A stretch of 64,000 bases of DNA from the NCBI GenBank assembly GCA_029204225.1, contig CM055099.1:45821193-45885192 (forward strand), in the 5' to 3' direction. The first letter of the stretch is position 1. Every line of letters begins with the position of its first letter. This document shows positions 48,475-63,334 of this stretch, in pieces. The notes beneath the pieces were generated by a model, which did not search any database, was not told where the DNA came from, and saw only the letters and a program-made list of their open reading frames with translations. The stretch is from Diphasiastrum complanatum (lineage: Eukaryota; Streptophyta; Lycopodiopsida; Lycopodiales; Lycopodiaceae). The position numbers were made by a program, and so were the translations under genes.

Positions 48475-49040
48475 TGGTATCAGAGCTTGTGTTTCAGGTT
48501 ATGAAGGAGGAAATCAGATCTATCAATGATTTGGTGAAGATATCAAGTCTAGAGCATGCTAGAGAGGATTCTACACCAAAAATCGGATTTTTTGCTTTTG
48601 TAGATTGGATCTTTTGTAGATCAAAACACTAAATAGGTCAATATACTTGTTCAATTCTGTTTTTTGAATTCACATGCTGGATTTGGCCGATTTTTGGATC
48701 ATTGGTTCAGCCTAAGTGGTGGCTTATAGATTGCATAGTCAATTTTTTGTGATTTTGTCAAAACCCTAATTTTGATTGGATCTCTAGATAGTGAGGTTGC
48801 GGGACTTCATTTGAGTGTATTTTAATCTTAGGAAGTGGCAAAAGTCATTAGATTGAGGATAGATCATAGGTTGATCAAGTTTCCATGATTTTATGTGTTG
48901 ATTTGCTTGGATAAGTGCTAGAAGAGAATTTGTGAGATAGTTTCAAATCTTGGTGATTTCTTTTGAAAGCATTTGTTGTTGTTCAAAGGAGTGCTTTGTG
49001 CATTGAAACGGGTTGGAAGAGAAGATCAGGTCATTGCTAC
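48475..49040 (+). other. Leader of element D with primer-binding site
   Basis: Primer-binding site at 48475-48488 directly after the LTR. The rest is non-coding until the gag ATG at 49041; an open extension upstream to 48963 starts with TTG and is not needed. Confidence 0.75.
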
Positions 49041-50932
49041 ATGGCAACCTCAATTGGAGTCATGTTGGAAGCCAATGATAGGCTTACCTCAAGTAGCTAT
49101 TCATTATGGAAAGTGAGGGTGGAGTCACTTCTTGAGATGAATGATGTTTTGGATATTGTTGTAGTTTTGGAGGAGAGACCAGCAACACAACAAGATCAAT
49201 CGAGGTATGACAAGAGGGCCAAGAAGGCTCTACACATGATAAAGATGAATGTTACCAATGAACTTCTCAAGGAAGTTGGTAAGTGCACATCATCTTTGGA
49301 AGCTTGGAATTCATTGAAGAAGCTTTATGAATCCAAGTCTACTTCTAGAGTGTTGACTCTAAGAAGGCAAATCTTTTCTTGTTTGCAAAAGAATGAAGAA
49401 AGTCCAAGTACTTTTGTTTTGAGAATAAAAGCATTGAATGATGACTTAGCTTGCATAGATGAAAGCATTAAGGAAGGAGAGCTTATTCAAGTGATCCTTA
49501 ATGGCTTGTTGGATGCTCATGCTAACATTGTTCAAAGTATTGCTATTCAAAAGACTTTGCCAAGTTTGATGGATCTTCAAGAGATCTTGATCAATGAGGA
49601 ATATAGGCTTCAAGCAAGAGGTGGATCTACATCGACACTTCAAGAGGATGCTATGTTCACAAAGGGCAAATTCAAGGGCAAAACTAAAAGCAAGTGGTCT
49701 AAAGGGCAAGATCAAGTGGATGCTTCTTCAAGTGGCAAAAAGAAGAATAGATCAAAGCACAAGTGCTTCTATTGTGGCATCAAAGGACACTTTGCAAGTG
49801 AGTGCTACAAGAATAAGAGAGATCAAGGAGACAAGCAAGGTAATCTTACTCTTGATGAGGATGGTTTAGATGTGCAAGATGCAAATGATGATGCTTTTGT
49901 GATGTCTTCATGTATGCTTGCTAATGATGGAGATCTAGATCCTTGGTGGATTGATAGTGGAGCAAGTTCACACATGACCTTTCACAAAGAATACTTCACT
50001 TCTTTGTTGGCATATGAAGATGACAAGAGGGTGATCTACATGGCCAATAATGGTGAGTGTGCAATCAAAGGGATTGGCACAATTCCTATTTCTCTCTCTA
50101 CAAATAGGAGTGTTCATTTGGAGGATGTTTTGTTTATTCCATCTATTACCAAGAATTTGCTTAGTGTGAGTCAAATGCTAAGTAAGGGCCTCAACGTGGA
50201 GTTTGATGGAGATGCTTGTTTGATCAAAAGGAAGGATGTCTTGATTGGAAAAGGTAAAAGGCAAGGGAAGTTGTTCAAACTTGATGCTTGTGTTATTGCT
50301 AACCAAGTTGTATGTGTTGCAAGGGAGCAAATTTCTAATCAAGAGGTTTGGCACAAAAGGATGGGACACCTCAACTTCAAGTCATTGGAGGTAATGGCAA
50401 GGAAGAAGGTTGTGATTGGTCTTCCAAGTTCCTTAAGTAATGACAAGCATGTTTGTGAGTCTTGTGCTTTGTCTAAGTCACATAGACTACCTTATACTAG
50501 ATCTATTTCTAGATCTACAAAGCCTTTTCAACTTGTACATTCGGATATTCATGGATTTACTACAATTAGCAATAGTGGAGCTAAGATGTATGTAAAATTC
50601 ATTGATGATTTTAGTAGATTTTGTTGGATCTATCTACTAAAGAGCAAGGATGAAGTGTATGATGTCTTTGTCAAGTTCAAGAATGCAAGGGAGAACCAAT
50701 TCTCCACAAGGATCAAGTGCTTGAGAGGTGACAATGGTGGTGAGTACATATCTAACAAGTTCAAGGCTTTTTGTGATGAGCATGGGATCAAGAGGGAGTA
50801 TACAACATCAAGGACCCCACAACAAAATGGAGTGGCTGAAAGGAAGAATAGAACTTTATGTGAAAGTGCTAAAGCTATGAGGTTAAGTGCTAATCTTGAC
50901 AAACCATTTTGGGATCAAGCTTTGTTGTGTGC
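49041..50932 (+). CDS. Element D gag-protease-integrase polyprotein
   Basis: ATG at 49041 (MATSIGVMLEANDRLTSS). Gag motif YSLWKVRVESLL is followed by a CX2CX4HX4C knuckle (CFYCGIKGHFASEC, about 49765-49806). The protease has WWIDSGASSHM (about 49943) and the integrase zinc-binding region has KRMGHLNFKS and CESCALSKSH. The catalytic core shows LVHSDIH, FIDDFSRFCWIYLL, LRGDNGGEYISNKF and PQQNGVAERKN. All three acidic residues are present. One base is missing near 50933 (expected CANFLCNR), so the frame passes into a short unrelated tail ending at 51026, while homology continues in the next frame. Apart from that indel the polyprotein is open for about 630 codons. Confidence 0.88.
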
Positions 50933-51535
50933 AATTTCTTGTGCAATAGGTGGCCGAGTGCTATTTTGGATGGAAGGACACCTTTTGAGATGCTATTCAA
51001 GAGAAGGCCGAGTGTCAACTTTCTAAGAACCTTTGGATGCACATGCTATGTCAACATTACTCTTGATGATAGGACCAAGGAGGATCCATCTTCAAGAAGA
51101 GGTATTTTTGTTGGATATAGTGAGGTGAGTAAAGCCTACAAGGTTTACATTCCTTCTACTAACAAAGTGATTGTTGGTAGAGATGTCATTTTTGATGAGG
51201 GAAACATTCCAAAGGTGTCTTCAAGTATGATTGATGGTAAAGTAGATGGTTCTAACATTCTTGATGTTGATGAGAAGGATCCTACTTTCGATGGTGGTGA
51301 TGATGGACCTTCATCAAGTCAAAAGCCAAGGAGAACATCAAGAGAAAGACAAGTACCTTCAAGGCTCACATATGATCAAAAGGGTAAGCAAGTAATTTCT
51401 GGAAATTATGTTGCTTTCCTAACCTCTTTGGATGAGCCTACAAGTGTAGATCAATCAAGGAAAGAAGAGGAGTGGATCCAAGCAATGGATCTTGAGTATC
51501 AAGCTCTTATTAAGAGTGAAACATCTTTTGGAGGA
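50933..51535 (+). pseudogene. Element D integrase C-terminal part (after frameshift)
   Basis: Continues the integrase in a shifted frame: FLCNRWPSAILDGRTPFEML, FGCTCYVNITLDDRTKEDP, RRGIFVGYSEVSKAYKVYIP, a linker with PRRTSRERQVPSRLTYD, and EEEWIQAMDLEYQALIK. Copia homology stops at IKSETS, just where the reverse transcriptase should begin (normally a Trp follows the Thr). The frame runs on to a stop at 51590-51592. Confidence 0.85.
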
Positions 51536-51587
51536 TCTTCTTGTGTACATGGAGCTATGCAAGTGGATGGATGTTATCTTGCTGTAA

Positions 51588-52607
51588 ATTGAAAGTAATG
51601 GATCTGGAAAACAAAGTTTGTTCAATGACTTTGATGGTCAAGTTGAAGATCAAGAGGTTGATCTCAAAGCACTTCAACTAGTCAAAAGGGAAGGTGACAA
51701 TTTGGAGCTAGTCAAGAGCATCAAAGGAGAGGTAATTGGCAAAGGTGTTATGGATCTGTTTTTACAGCATATTGAAGACTCAAGTAAGGTAAAAGGAGCA
51801 GCAAGGAAGTGTTGTTCAAGTTTACTTTACTTGTTCTATCTCATGTTTGAGCAATTTCATGTGGATGTGTGCAAATTGTCAAGATATGGTAAAACTAGCT
51901 ATATTGGTGAGCATTGTTTTGATGTTGGATTTGTACTAGCATTCTTGGCTGATTTTTCTTATGGAAATGAAGCTATTGGAGGTTCATTATGTCACTCATC
52001 CATGGCTAAGTTCTCAAGTGTTGAGCTACTTGGTGCCAATACTTGGAGATTGTCAATTTTTGGTGAATTCATGGTCATTTCCTTGTGTCAAGTAGATCTT
52101 GAAGATGGACTAGTGCAAACTACTTGGTTTATGGAGTCATGTGGTGCTGAATTTGCATCATTTATGTACTCACCTACTCATGGATTTCCAAGTTTTGATG
52201 GTTTCTTGTGGCAAGATGAAGATGGAGGCTCATTCATGGAGTATCATGGTGGATACAAGGCAACAAAGGACAAAGAAGGAGGAGACATGCAAGCAAAAGT
52301 TGATCACTCACATTTATTGTTTGTTTGCTGTATTTTTCCAGAGAGTTCAGAGTTGGAAGCATGGTGGAATCATTTCATTTACATTCTATTTGATTCTTCA
52401 TGTTCTAGTCACATTTTTACATGTAAAATTGATGTAAGAAATAGTGAAGCATCCCAAGTGGACACTATTCTCTATATCAATTATGGTTGTTTCTATTTTA
52501 AGAATTACATAATCATTGAAAGGAGATCCATTCTTAGGAAGAAGATCATTCTTATGATGGATCAAAGTTCTATTGGCAAAAACTATGCTAGGAGCATTGG
52601 AAGCTAG
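51588..52607 (+). CDS. Unrecognised ORF occupying the RT position of element D
   Basis: Open for about 340 codons on the element's coding strand. No copia reverse-transcriptase motif can be found in it: no FLNGYLEEE-like, no LYGLKQ-like and no YVDD box. No other family is recognised. Visible features include Cys- and aromatic-rich stretches (LLYLFYLMFEQFHVDVC, VGFVLAFLADFSYG), an acidic Gly-rich part (FLWQDEDGGSFMEYHGGY) and a basic end (IERRSILRKKIILMM). No ATG sits at its beginning: the first codons are ATT GAA, a TTG-start frame begins at 51618, and a stop lies just upstream at 51585. It may be captured host coding sequence, or non-coding DNA open by chance; the length argues against pure chance. 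Confidence 0.5.
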   Translation: MESNGSGKQSLFNDFDGQVEDQEVDLKALQLVKREGDNLELVKSIKGEVIGKGVMDLFLQHIEDSSKVKGAARKCCSSLLYLFYLMFEQFHVDVCKLSRYGKTSYIGEHCFDVGFVLAFLADFSYGNEAIGGSLCHSSMAKFSSVELLGANTWRLSIFGEFMVISLCQVDLEDGLVQTTWFMESCGAEFASFMYSPTHGFPSFDGFLWQDEDGGSFMEYHGGYKATKDKEGGDMQAKVDHSHLLFVCCIFPESSELEAWWNHFIYILFDSSCSSHIFTCKIDVRNSEASQVDTILYINYGCFYFKNYIIIERRSILRKKIILMMDQSSIGKNYARSIGS

Positions 52608-53128
52608 GAAAGTGAGTTTTGAGGTACATCATTGGAACTCGAGATTTCGGCATATTGTATGAGGGATCATCACCTAATCTTTTTGGATTTTCAGATTCAT
52701 ACTATGCTGGAGATGTAATGGATAGGAAATCCATTAGTTCTTATTGTATTTTCATAGGTGATGGAGCTATATCATGGATGTCAAAGAAACAAGCCACTAT
52801 CTCATTGTCATCTAGTGAGGCCGAGTACAAAGCTCTTACACATTGCACAAAGGAGATGGTATGGATCAAGAGGATGATCAAGGATCTTCACTTGCTGGAT
52901 TTTTCAGAGAGCCCAATCATCTTTTGTGACAATCAATCAGCCCAAAGAATGGCTTTTAATCCTATCTTTCATGCTAGGAGCACGCATATTGAGATACAAT
53001 ATCATTTTGTGAGGGAGCGAGTCATTGAAAAGGAGGTGGAGCTTCAACATGTGTCTTCAAGGGAATGTGTAGCTGATATCTTCACCAAAGCATTGGGAAA
53101 AGACTTGTTCATGAAGCATAGGACTTAA
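52592..53128 (+). pseudogene. Element D RNase H domain
   Basis: Copia homology resumes at HWKLGK, a stop, then VLRYIIGTRDFGILYEGSS. Typical RNase H segments follow: GFSDSYYAGDVMDRKSISSY, ISWMSKKQATISLSSSEAEY, FCDNQSAQRMAFNP, HARSTHIEIQYHFVRERVI and CVADIFTKAL, ending at a stop at 53126-53128. The catalytic acidic residues (SDSYYAGD, SSSEAEY, CDN) look intact. The polypurine tract and 3' LTR follow within 50 bp. Confidence 0.85.
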
Positions 53129-53174
53129 CTTGGAGTATTATCAAAGTCTATGCTAAAACTAGTTGAAGAGGGAG

Positions 53175-53823
53175 TGTGAAAGATTCAACTAGGTTCATCA
53201 CATTTTGCAATATTTTCATATTTGGCATATTGAGGCCAAAACTTGTTTTAGACTTAGAGGTTGACTTTTCAAAGTTCATTAGCCTAAATCTCATTTGAAT
53301 AAACACTTTTTGAAAGTGTGGGAAAGATAGAATGCGAGTTTGAGTAGATTCAATTTAAATAAGTTGGGTACATTGAATCTAGACCAAAAATTGGTAGGGT
53401 TAGCATTTTGGTGGGAAAGCCAAGTGGCCAAATAGGGTTTGGACCTGCTATAAAAGGATGTAACTCGTGGAGAGAGTCATCTTCTCTCTTCTCTATCTCA
53501 TTTCATGCTTATACATGGTCCTCTTGGGTTCTACTATCCATTGGTGCACTATCTTGGTGATTGCTTGCAATTCTATGTGTAGAATGATCTATATTTGCTA
53601 TTTTTGGATTCACACGTGTGAAATACAGTATCTTGCTGGTTTTGTACAGACAGCAATAGTACATAATCATTTCATTCAAGTTTGATCAAGTTCTATTAGT
53701 GTTTGCATCTCAAATTGTGTGTAGATGCTGATTTTCTACATTGGTGAAATTGGTAGTGTATTTCTCTTTCTAACCAAAGATCATTCAAGTAGATTGGATC
53801 TTAAGGATCTGAAATCTTTCACA
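53175..53823 (+). repeat. 3' LTR of element D
   Basis: Same length and ends as the 5' LTR. CACACGTGTG at 53611-53620; TATA box near 53450. Followed at once by the tggca duplication. Confidence 0.95.
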
Positions 53824-53828
53824 TGGCA

Positions 53829-56509
53829 TCTTGGCCTCACATGTGTGGAATCCACTTATGTACAAAATGTACATTATACTACATGGTTTTTTATCAAGCT
53901 AGATTTGCCAATTTTTGGCAATTCTTAACAGTGATCATGCGATGTGAATGGCACATCCTCATGTGTCATGTCTCCTCGGGACATATCTTCATGCAAGTCC
54001 ATGGGTGGTATATGCGAGGAAAGTGGTGGCTCTCGTGTGCTTGCACGTCTGAATCTTGCGGATTGCAAGGCAACATCTGGTTGAGTTCTTCAATAGTCAT
54101 GTGAGTGTGAGTCACCATCCTACACAATACAAGTGCAACAACAATCAAGAATAACATAATATTCCTCCAATCAGAAAGGGCACCAAACAACATACATGGA
54201 AAAGGAGCATGAAATCATGTACTTAATTTTAGCAATACAAAGAGGTTTGCAAAGTAGAACTCACCGAAGGACCGACCTCCGTCCACACAAATAGTGAATC
54301 CCTCTCAATCTGACCATACATGCAAACATGTGATATAGTGGTACATCACTCTTGTCGCATTGCATACTTACATTGTGCACATGGGCATGGTATTCTTTGG
54401 TGTAACCAGGCCTCTGATCCTATATGTGATGGTCATGCTTCATCATCTGAGGATGAGGAGCGTATCAGTGCACCTTGGTAGTTGACAATGGATGGAACAC
54501 AAAATTAAAAATGATCATCAATACATAAAACAAACTAGATGAATGCATTGAGACGAACAAAAGACATATATATAATAACTAAATTTGAGTATAGTGCAAC
54601 TAGTCTCTCAAAATTAACAATACAATTGCAAGATCGGATTACGCCTAGATATGCGAAGCATGTCTATGTGCATCATTACATGGCTAGCCTCGCTCTTCAG
54701 TTCTTTACTATACTATATTGTCGCCTTTCCTTATTTCCAGAAATAGGTTCAGACTGGGTTTCTATAAGAACCGTCGGTTCCTATATTTGGTTCCCAATAT
54801 ATACTATTTTTATAAAAATTAATAAAAAAATCATTTAAAAAATGATTATTGCTAAAATAGTCACTTGGCAAAAGCCATTAATGAATGTTAGGTTCTATAC
54901 GGTCAATTGATACTCGGGTTATACCCCCCCTCCAAGGCTCAAAGGGACTGTTTGGATACTTATGACATCATTATGATGAATACAATTTAGCAGATAAAAA
55001 ATTGTGTCATCAAGTTCACTATATATTCTTTGACAAGGCTTGGGAGGGGGAGCCGACAATCTTTGAAAATTGTGTGTTCTTAGAATGCATTGATTTTGAG
55101 TTGATTTAGAATGCATCAAATTAGAATGCACCTTGGAATAGACAAGGAATACTAATTCTAATTTAGTCAGGGCCTCGGAATTGCCCTCGGTATACTGAAG
55201 CTAGTGTAAGGTGTATACCGAGGGTCAGACACATTCTTGGAAATTTTGAAAAGACTAACATTTTCGTGGCATTTTTGAAGAGGGAAGAGGACTACGTGAT
55301 GGAATCAAGGGACGTACCTGCTGCCTTTGTCCTCTCCCTTGTTTGTTGATCCTTGCTCACCCACTTTATCCTCCTTGCTCTTCTTATTCTCCTCACATTT
55401 CAGTGCTCTCTTGCTTCTCTTGCTATTGCTCTTTGCTTTCTCCTCTTGCATTTTGCTTGTTCTTATTGCTCCTCTTGCACTTTGCTTGTTGCCCTTGCTC
55501 TTCCTCTTAGCTTACTCCTTGCAAAATCAAATGTGGGGAGGTCAAGAAAGAGAGGGAAAGTGGAGGATGGAGGCTTTTTTATTTGTTGGATACAAGGTAA
55601 TATCCTTTCTCACTCTCTCTTTCTCTTGCATCATAGTATCCATCTCAATGTGATCTCAAATTGATTTTATTGACACCACGTTTTCTATGCAAGCTTATTT
55701 TTTATGCAAAGGAGTCGGAGGATGCAATTCTTTTAACAAATAGGTCGAAAAGGCTGTCAGAATAGGCGGATCTGCAATATTTGCTATTTCGAAAGCTATT
55801 CTAGGTGAGGGTCCTGGAGGAGGATGATGTAGACCCTTAGTCTAGGGTGTTGTTGATCCAGCCTTCTAGAGAGTTGGAATACCCATCGGAATATACAAAT
55901 CTGTTTGATTTGTTATATCAGCGTCTATTCCAATGGCTGTTCCGATGCCAGATCTTTGCGAACCAATTTTTTGGTATATGTTGGATTGCATATGGAGGTT
56001 TGTTGCTCTTTTTGTAAAATTAATTTGTTACAACTATTTTTTGTGATACCAAACTAAACAAACTGCAATACTAGTTTTTGTTTTGCAGATTTCATTATTG
56101 GATATTGGACCAATATTCATCATAACATTTCAGACTGATCATCATCATAGCAGCTCCATGAGATACTTTGAAGGTCAAAATGGAGCTTGGAATAAATCAT
56201 GCTAGTTCTAACAACATACCAGTGTCTATTCCGACGTTTGTTCCAACCTCCATTGACATTTTTTTTGAGCTTTGAAATGATAGATCTGTGAGTTTTATGA
56301 TACATTTGTACAGCTTGGGTGTTTTTTTTAGAAGAATATTCAATTGTAATGACTAGTTCTATGATTTTCCCATGAGGATTTGTTACATGAATTTTTGATA
56401 TGTAATTGTTTTGCAGTTTTTTATGTCAATTTTTGGGCTTTAACATCATCCAAGCAGCTGACTAACACAACTAGTAGCAGCTCCAGGTACTTGTACAATA
56501 TTGTAGCAG
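53829..56509. other. No recognised gene; CT-rich low-complexity stretch
   Basis: No protein family recognised. A pyrimidine-rich, gctcttctt-like stretch at about 55320-55520 gives hydrophobic open frames on the plus strand that look compositional. From about 55740 the text begins to share words (cggaatat, atctgttt, ttccgac) with the tandem repeats that follow. Confidence 0.45.
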
Positions 56510-57400
56510 TTTGTCTCCTATTCTTTGTTGTAGATCCACATTTTGTAGTGTAGAACTACATTCAATCTTATTTTAATTAGGATTTATGAAAACAGATCTG
56601 CACATCCTAGAAAGAAATCTGTACTTTTATTGATGAATCTGTTGATAATGGTGACATTTATCAACTGGGGTGGGAATCAGTGGAGTTCAGAATAGACCTC
56701 GGAATATCTGGATCTGTTTAAGACAGTATACCATCTGTTATTCTGAGGTCCCTTCCGACCTCTGCTCATATATTTTTTAAATTCATAAACATATTATATG
56801 CTAGATTATTAACATCTCATAAATGCTAGATTATATACCTCTGGTCATAAATGTTTATCTCCTATCTTTTGTTGTAGATGCCCATTTTCTATTGTAGGAA
56901 TACATTCAATTTTATTTTACATTAGGATTTATGAAAATACATCTACACATTTTAGAAACAAACCTCTACATTTATTGATGAATCTGTTGACAATGGGTGG
57001 GAATCAGTGGAGGTCGGAACAAACCTCGGAATATCTGAATCTGTTCAAGGCAGTATACCATCTGTTATTTTGAGGTCCATTTCGACCTCTGCTCATACAT
57101 TTTTTTACAATTCATAGACAGATTATATGCTAGATTGTTACCAGCTCATAAATGCTATATTATATACCTCTGCTCATAAATGTTTATCTCCTATCTTTTG
57201 TTGTAGATGCACGTTTTGTAATATAGGAATACATTCAATTTTATTTTACATTAGGATTTATGAAAATACGTCTACACTTTTTAGAAACAAACCTCTATAT
57301 TTATTGATGAATCTGTTGACAATGGGTGGGAATCAGTGGAGGTCAAAACAGACCTCGGAATATCTAGATCTGTTCAAGGCACTATACCTCTGCTCTTACT
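56510..57400 (+). repeat. Tandem repeat, unit about 330-343 bp, about 2.6 copies
   Basis: Units begin at about 56510, 56853 and 57182 (tttatctcctatcttttgtt and variants) and share internal blocks such as ggatttatgaaaata, tattgatgaatctgttga, gtgggaatcagtggag and cctcggaatatct. The third copy is incomplete. No coding frame runs through them. It may be part of a minisatellite or of a transposon's subterminal repeats. Confidence 0.85.
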
Positions 57401-61485
<4,085 letters not shown>

Positions 61486-62279
61486 CACGCACAAGAGGGA
61501 TATGTACGGCAAGTAGCACTTGAATACCGCACTTGTGTGCAAGTAGGGATCGAGGAAAAAATGTACAACAAAGCGCGCGCACAAGACCGATACGTTGTGA
61601 AATCGAGAAAGAAAAGAACAAAAAATTAATCAGGTTTCGTGCCTTTTATAATGAATTTTCACACGTGTGGTCAACGGTCAACGGACATGTATTCATTCCC
61701 GATTGGTTTATAGACACTGGCACGTGTGAGGTGGCACCTGGACATGTGTGAAATGACACAAGGACATGTGTCTCATGTTCATTAGTCGGATGGACAACAC
61801 GTTTCGTTCTCTCATCATGCCGTACAATCCCACACATGTGAAATGACAACCTGACATGTGTCAAATGATCATTCATTGAGTTGTCACCACGTGTCACTTC
61901 TTGATGACTTGATAGTTCGCACGTGCAACAAGACGTTCTTTCGCATGTGCAAACCGCGATATAAAATCACAAACTCCAATGAATTTTTTTCACTTTTTTT
62001 TTTTCCCTTTGCATATCGCACTTGTGTGCCACCTTCATAATTGATATTCTGCCTACTGCATTTCATGCGCACAAGTTCAATATTTCTACTTACGTGTCTC
62101 CTCATATTGGACTTCTGCGCCTCTCTTCTATATTCAAGGATCTCTCTAATATTTGGCTTGCACGGTCCAATATACCATACATTCTTTCCATACATATCGC
62201 TCCTCTGCGAACGCTTTAGAATCTTCCCCTTCTTATCCTAATCATCACACACGAGTGCGATATCCCTCAGTATACTTCT
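61486..62279. other. Non-coding region with clustered CACRTGTG palindromes
   Basis: From 61660 to about 61930 there are at least eight CACACGTGTG, ACATGTGT or CACGTG-type sites, often followed by gaaatgac or caaatgatc. The cluster lies 350-620 bp upstream of the histone-like frame and could be a promoter array for it or an LTR remnant. No gene recognised. Confidence 0.5.
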
Positions 62280-62762
62280 ATGGATAGGAAAAATCAGACG
62301 AGGAAGGATTTCTTCTCTGTTGGCTCATCCTCAACCCTGCGGTTGCCATAACACCTCCGGCTAGATCTAGAAGGCGCAACCGCAGCAGGTGGCTCTCAGA
62401 GATCAACCGCTCTGTTGATTTCCAGAGCTCCATTCTATCGTGTCGTCCACCACATAACTAGAAATGATCTCGGTCAGCTTGTTAGATTCACACCCTCTGC
62501 TCTCCAGTGCCTTCAGGAAGCTGCTGAGGATTATATGAGCCTTTTTTTTTAAGATTCATTTTTGCTTGCTATTCATTCTAAGAGAGTCACCATTATCCCT
62601 AAGTACTTTCAGTTATTGATGAGGATGAGAGAGAAATTTTGCAAGTTACACATGTCTCAATCTGCTACTCCCAGACCTGTTCCTCTAGATAGGACTGATC
62701 TTCCTACCAAGCGCCCTAGGAAGCAGACAGCCCCCAAGAGAGCCCGATGCAAATGTAGATAA
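62280..62762 (+). pseudogene. CENH3-like histone H3 pseudogene
   Basis: One frame from ATG 62280 gives an H3-like N-tail (MDRKNQTRKD), a stop at 62349-62351, then the histone fold: QRSTALLISRAPFYRVV (alpha-N), ITRNDLGQLVRFTPSALQ (loop 1), CLQEAAEDYM (alpha-2). A TAA follows at 62550-62552 exactly where the Glu of GLFED belongs, then DSFLLAIHSKRVTIIPK and FQLLMRMREKF (alpha-3). Loop 1 has one residue more than canonical H3 and alpha-2 ends EDYM, both CENH3 features. Residues before alpha-N seem lost by a short deletion. The fold is uninterrupted by introns, suggesting a retrocopy. The frame continues about 40 basic codons past the normal H3 end (KRPRKQTAPKRAR) to 62762. CENH3 rather than another H3 variant is likely but not certain. 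Confidence 0.75.
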
Positions 62763-63003
62763 TGTGCAGCCTAACCCAGATGCAAATGTAGATAATGTTG
62801 TCCTAGATAAGGTTGTAAATATAGCTACATCAATTTTGGATATTCTTGTAGTTCTCTCCTCGTTCAAATCTTTATATATATATAAATTCCGATGAATATC
62901 TTAAATTTGAGAAGGACATAGCCAATGTTGTAGATAGAATTGGTATTCCATTTTATTTTAGAATAGAGGAACTTGACTTTAGTATAAATTATAGAGTTGT
63001 TGA
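62763..63003 (+). pseudogene. Linker and broken first exon of Ulp1-like gene
   Basis: A 22-bp word (gatgcaaatgtagataatgt) is repeated at 62746 and 62783; in one frame it encodes DANVDNV twice. From about 62886, in a different frame, the sequence reads SDEYLKFEKDIANVVDRIGI and INYRVVDCLDLKIEGLL. The latter looks like the start of a C48 domain. The frame is lost again at about 63031 (a two-base excess or one-base loss). This suggests either a pseudogene or unrecognised splicing. Confidence 0.45.
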
Positions 63004-63227
63004 TTGTTTGGATCTCAAAATAGAAGGGCTTCTATCAGTGATCTTTTGATAAATTTTGGGATTACACTGTTGCAATATGACATTGCAAGAGATTCATCCA
63101 ATAAATTGCTGGTGCTCAGTAAATTTTTGCTTCAGGTCTTCAAGGAGAATAACGACACATTATCACAGTCTCTAACTAGTGGATTCACACCAGCAACAAA
63201 ATACTTGGTCGTGTCTTATCATACCAA
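63004..63227 (+). CDS. Ulp1/C48-like protease, exon a
   Basis: Carries ISDLLINFGITLLQYDI, resembling the LSDTxINFYIKYLQ start of Ulp1-type SUMO proteases, and ends TKYLVVSYHT at the donor accaa|gtaaga (63227/63228). With the next exon it completes an Asn codon, giving SYHTNDHWSL. SUMO proteases process or remove SUMO in the nucleus; related C48 domains also occur in plant Mutator-like transposons. The true start of translation is not identified. Plus strand, about 240 bp after the histone-like frame. Confidence 0.6.
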
Positions 63228-63334
63228 GTAAGACATGTTAAATGCTTTTTGTTGTTTAATGCTTTATCATTGGCATTATCAATGGAAATAGTTCTCAGAA
63301 TTGCAGCTAATGTACTTTCTATCTTATTTTGCAG

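Larger units (their letters stand above)
47826..53823 (+). mobile_element. Copia element D, complete ends, RT domain replaced
   Basis: 5,998-bp element with two 649-bp LTRs (47826-48474 and 53175-53823) and an exact target duplication tggca (47821-47825 and 53824-53828). A primer-binding site complementary to initiator tRNA-Met is at 48475-48488 (tggtatcagagctt) and a polypurine tract gaagagggag precedes the 3' LTR. Order: gag, protease, integrase, a foreign block (about 51525-52590), RNase H. The reverse transcriptase is absent. By-eye comparison finds roughly 20 substitutions between the LTRs (about 97% identity), so transposition is fairly recent. It must have moved using reverse transcriptase from another copy. 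Confidence 0.93.

Noticed and set aside
49446-50902. Minus-strand frames inside element D
   Set aside because: Shadows of the copia coding frame.
51588-52607. Dismissing the ORF in element D as chance
   Set aside because: Not adopted: about 340 open codons at this AT content, on the coding strand and exactly between domain junctions, is too long to dismiss without a search.
55327-55664. Membrane protein genes in the CT-rich stretch
   Set aside because: Hydrophobicity follows from Leu and Ser codons in low-complexity gctctt sequence, and two frames are equally open.
56510-57400. CRISPR array
   Set aside because: Units of about 330 bp with no short spacer pattern, in a plant nuclear sequence.
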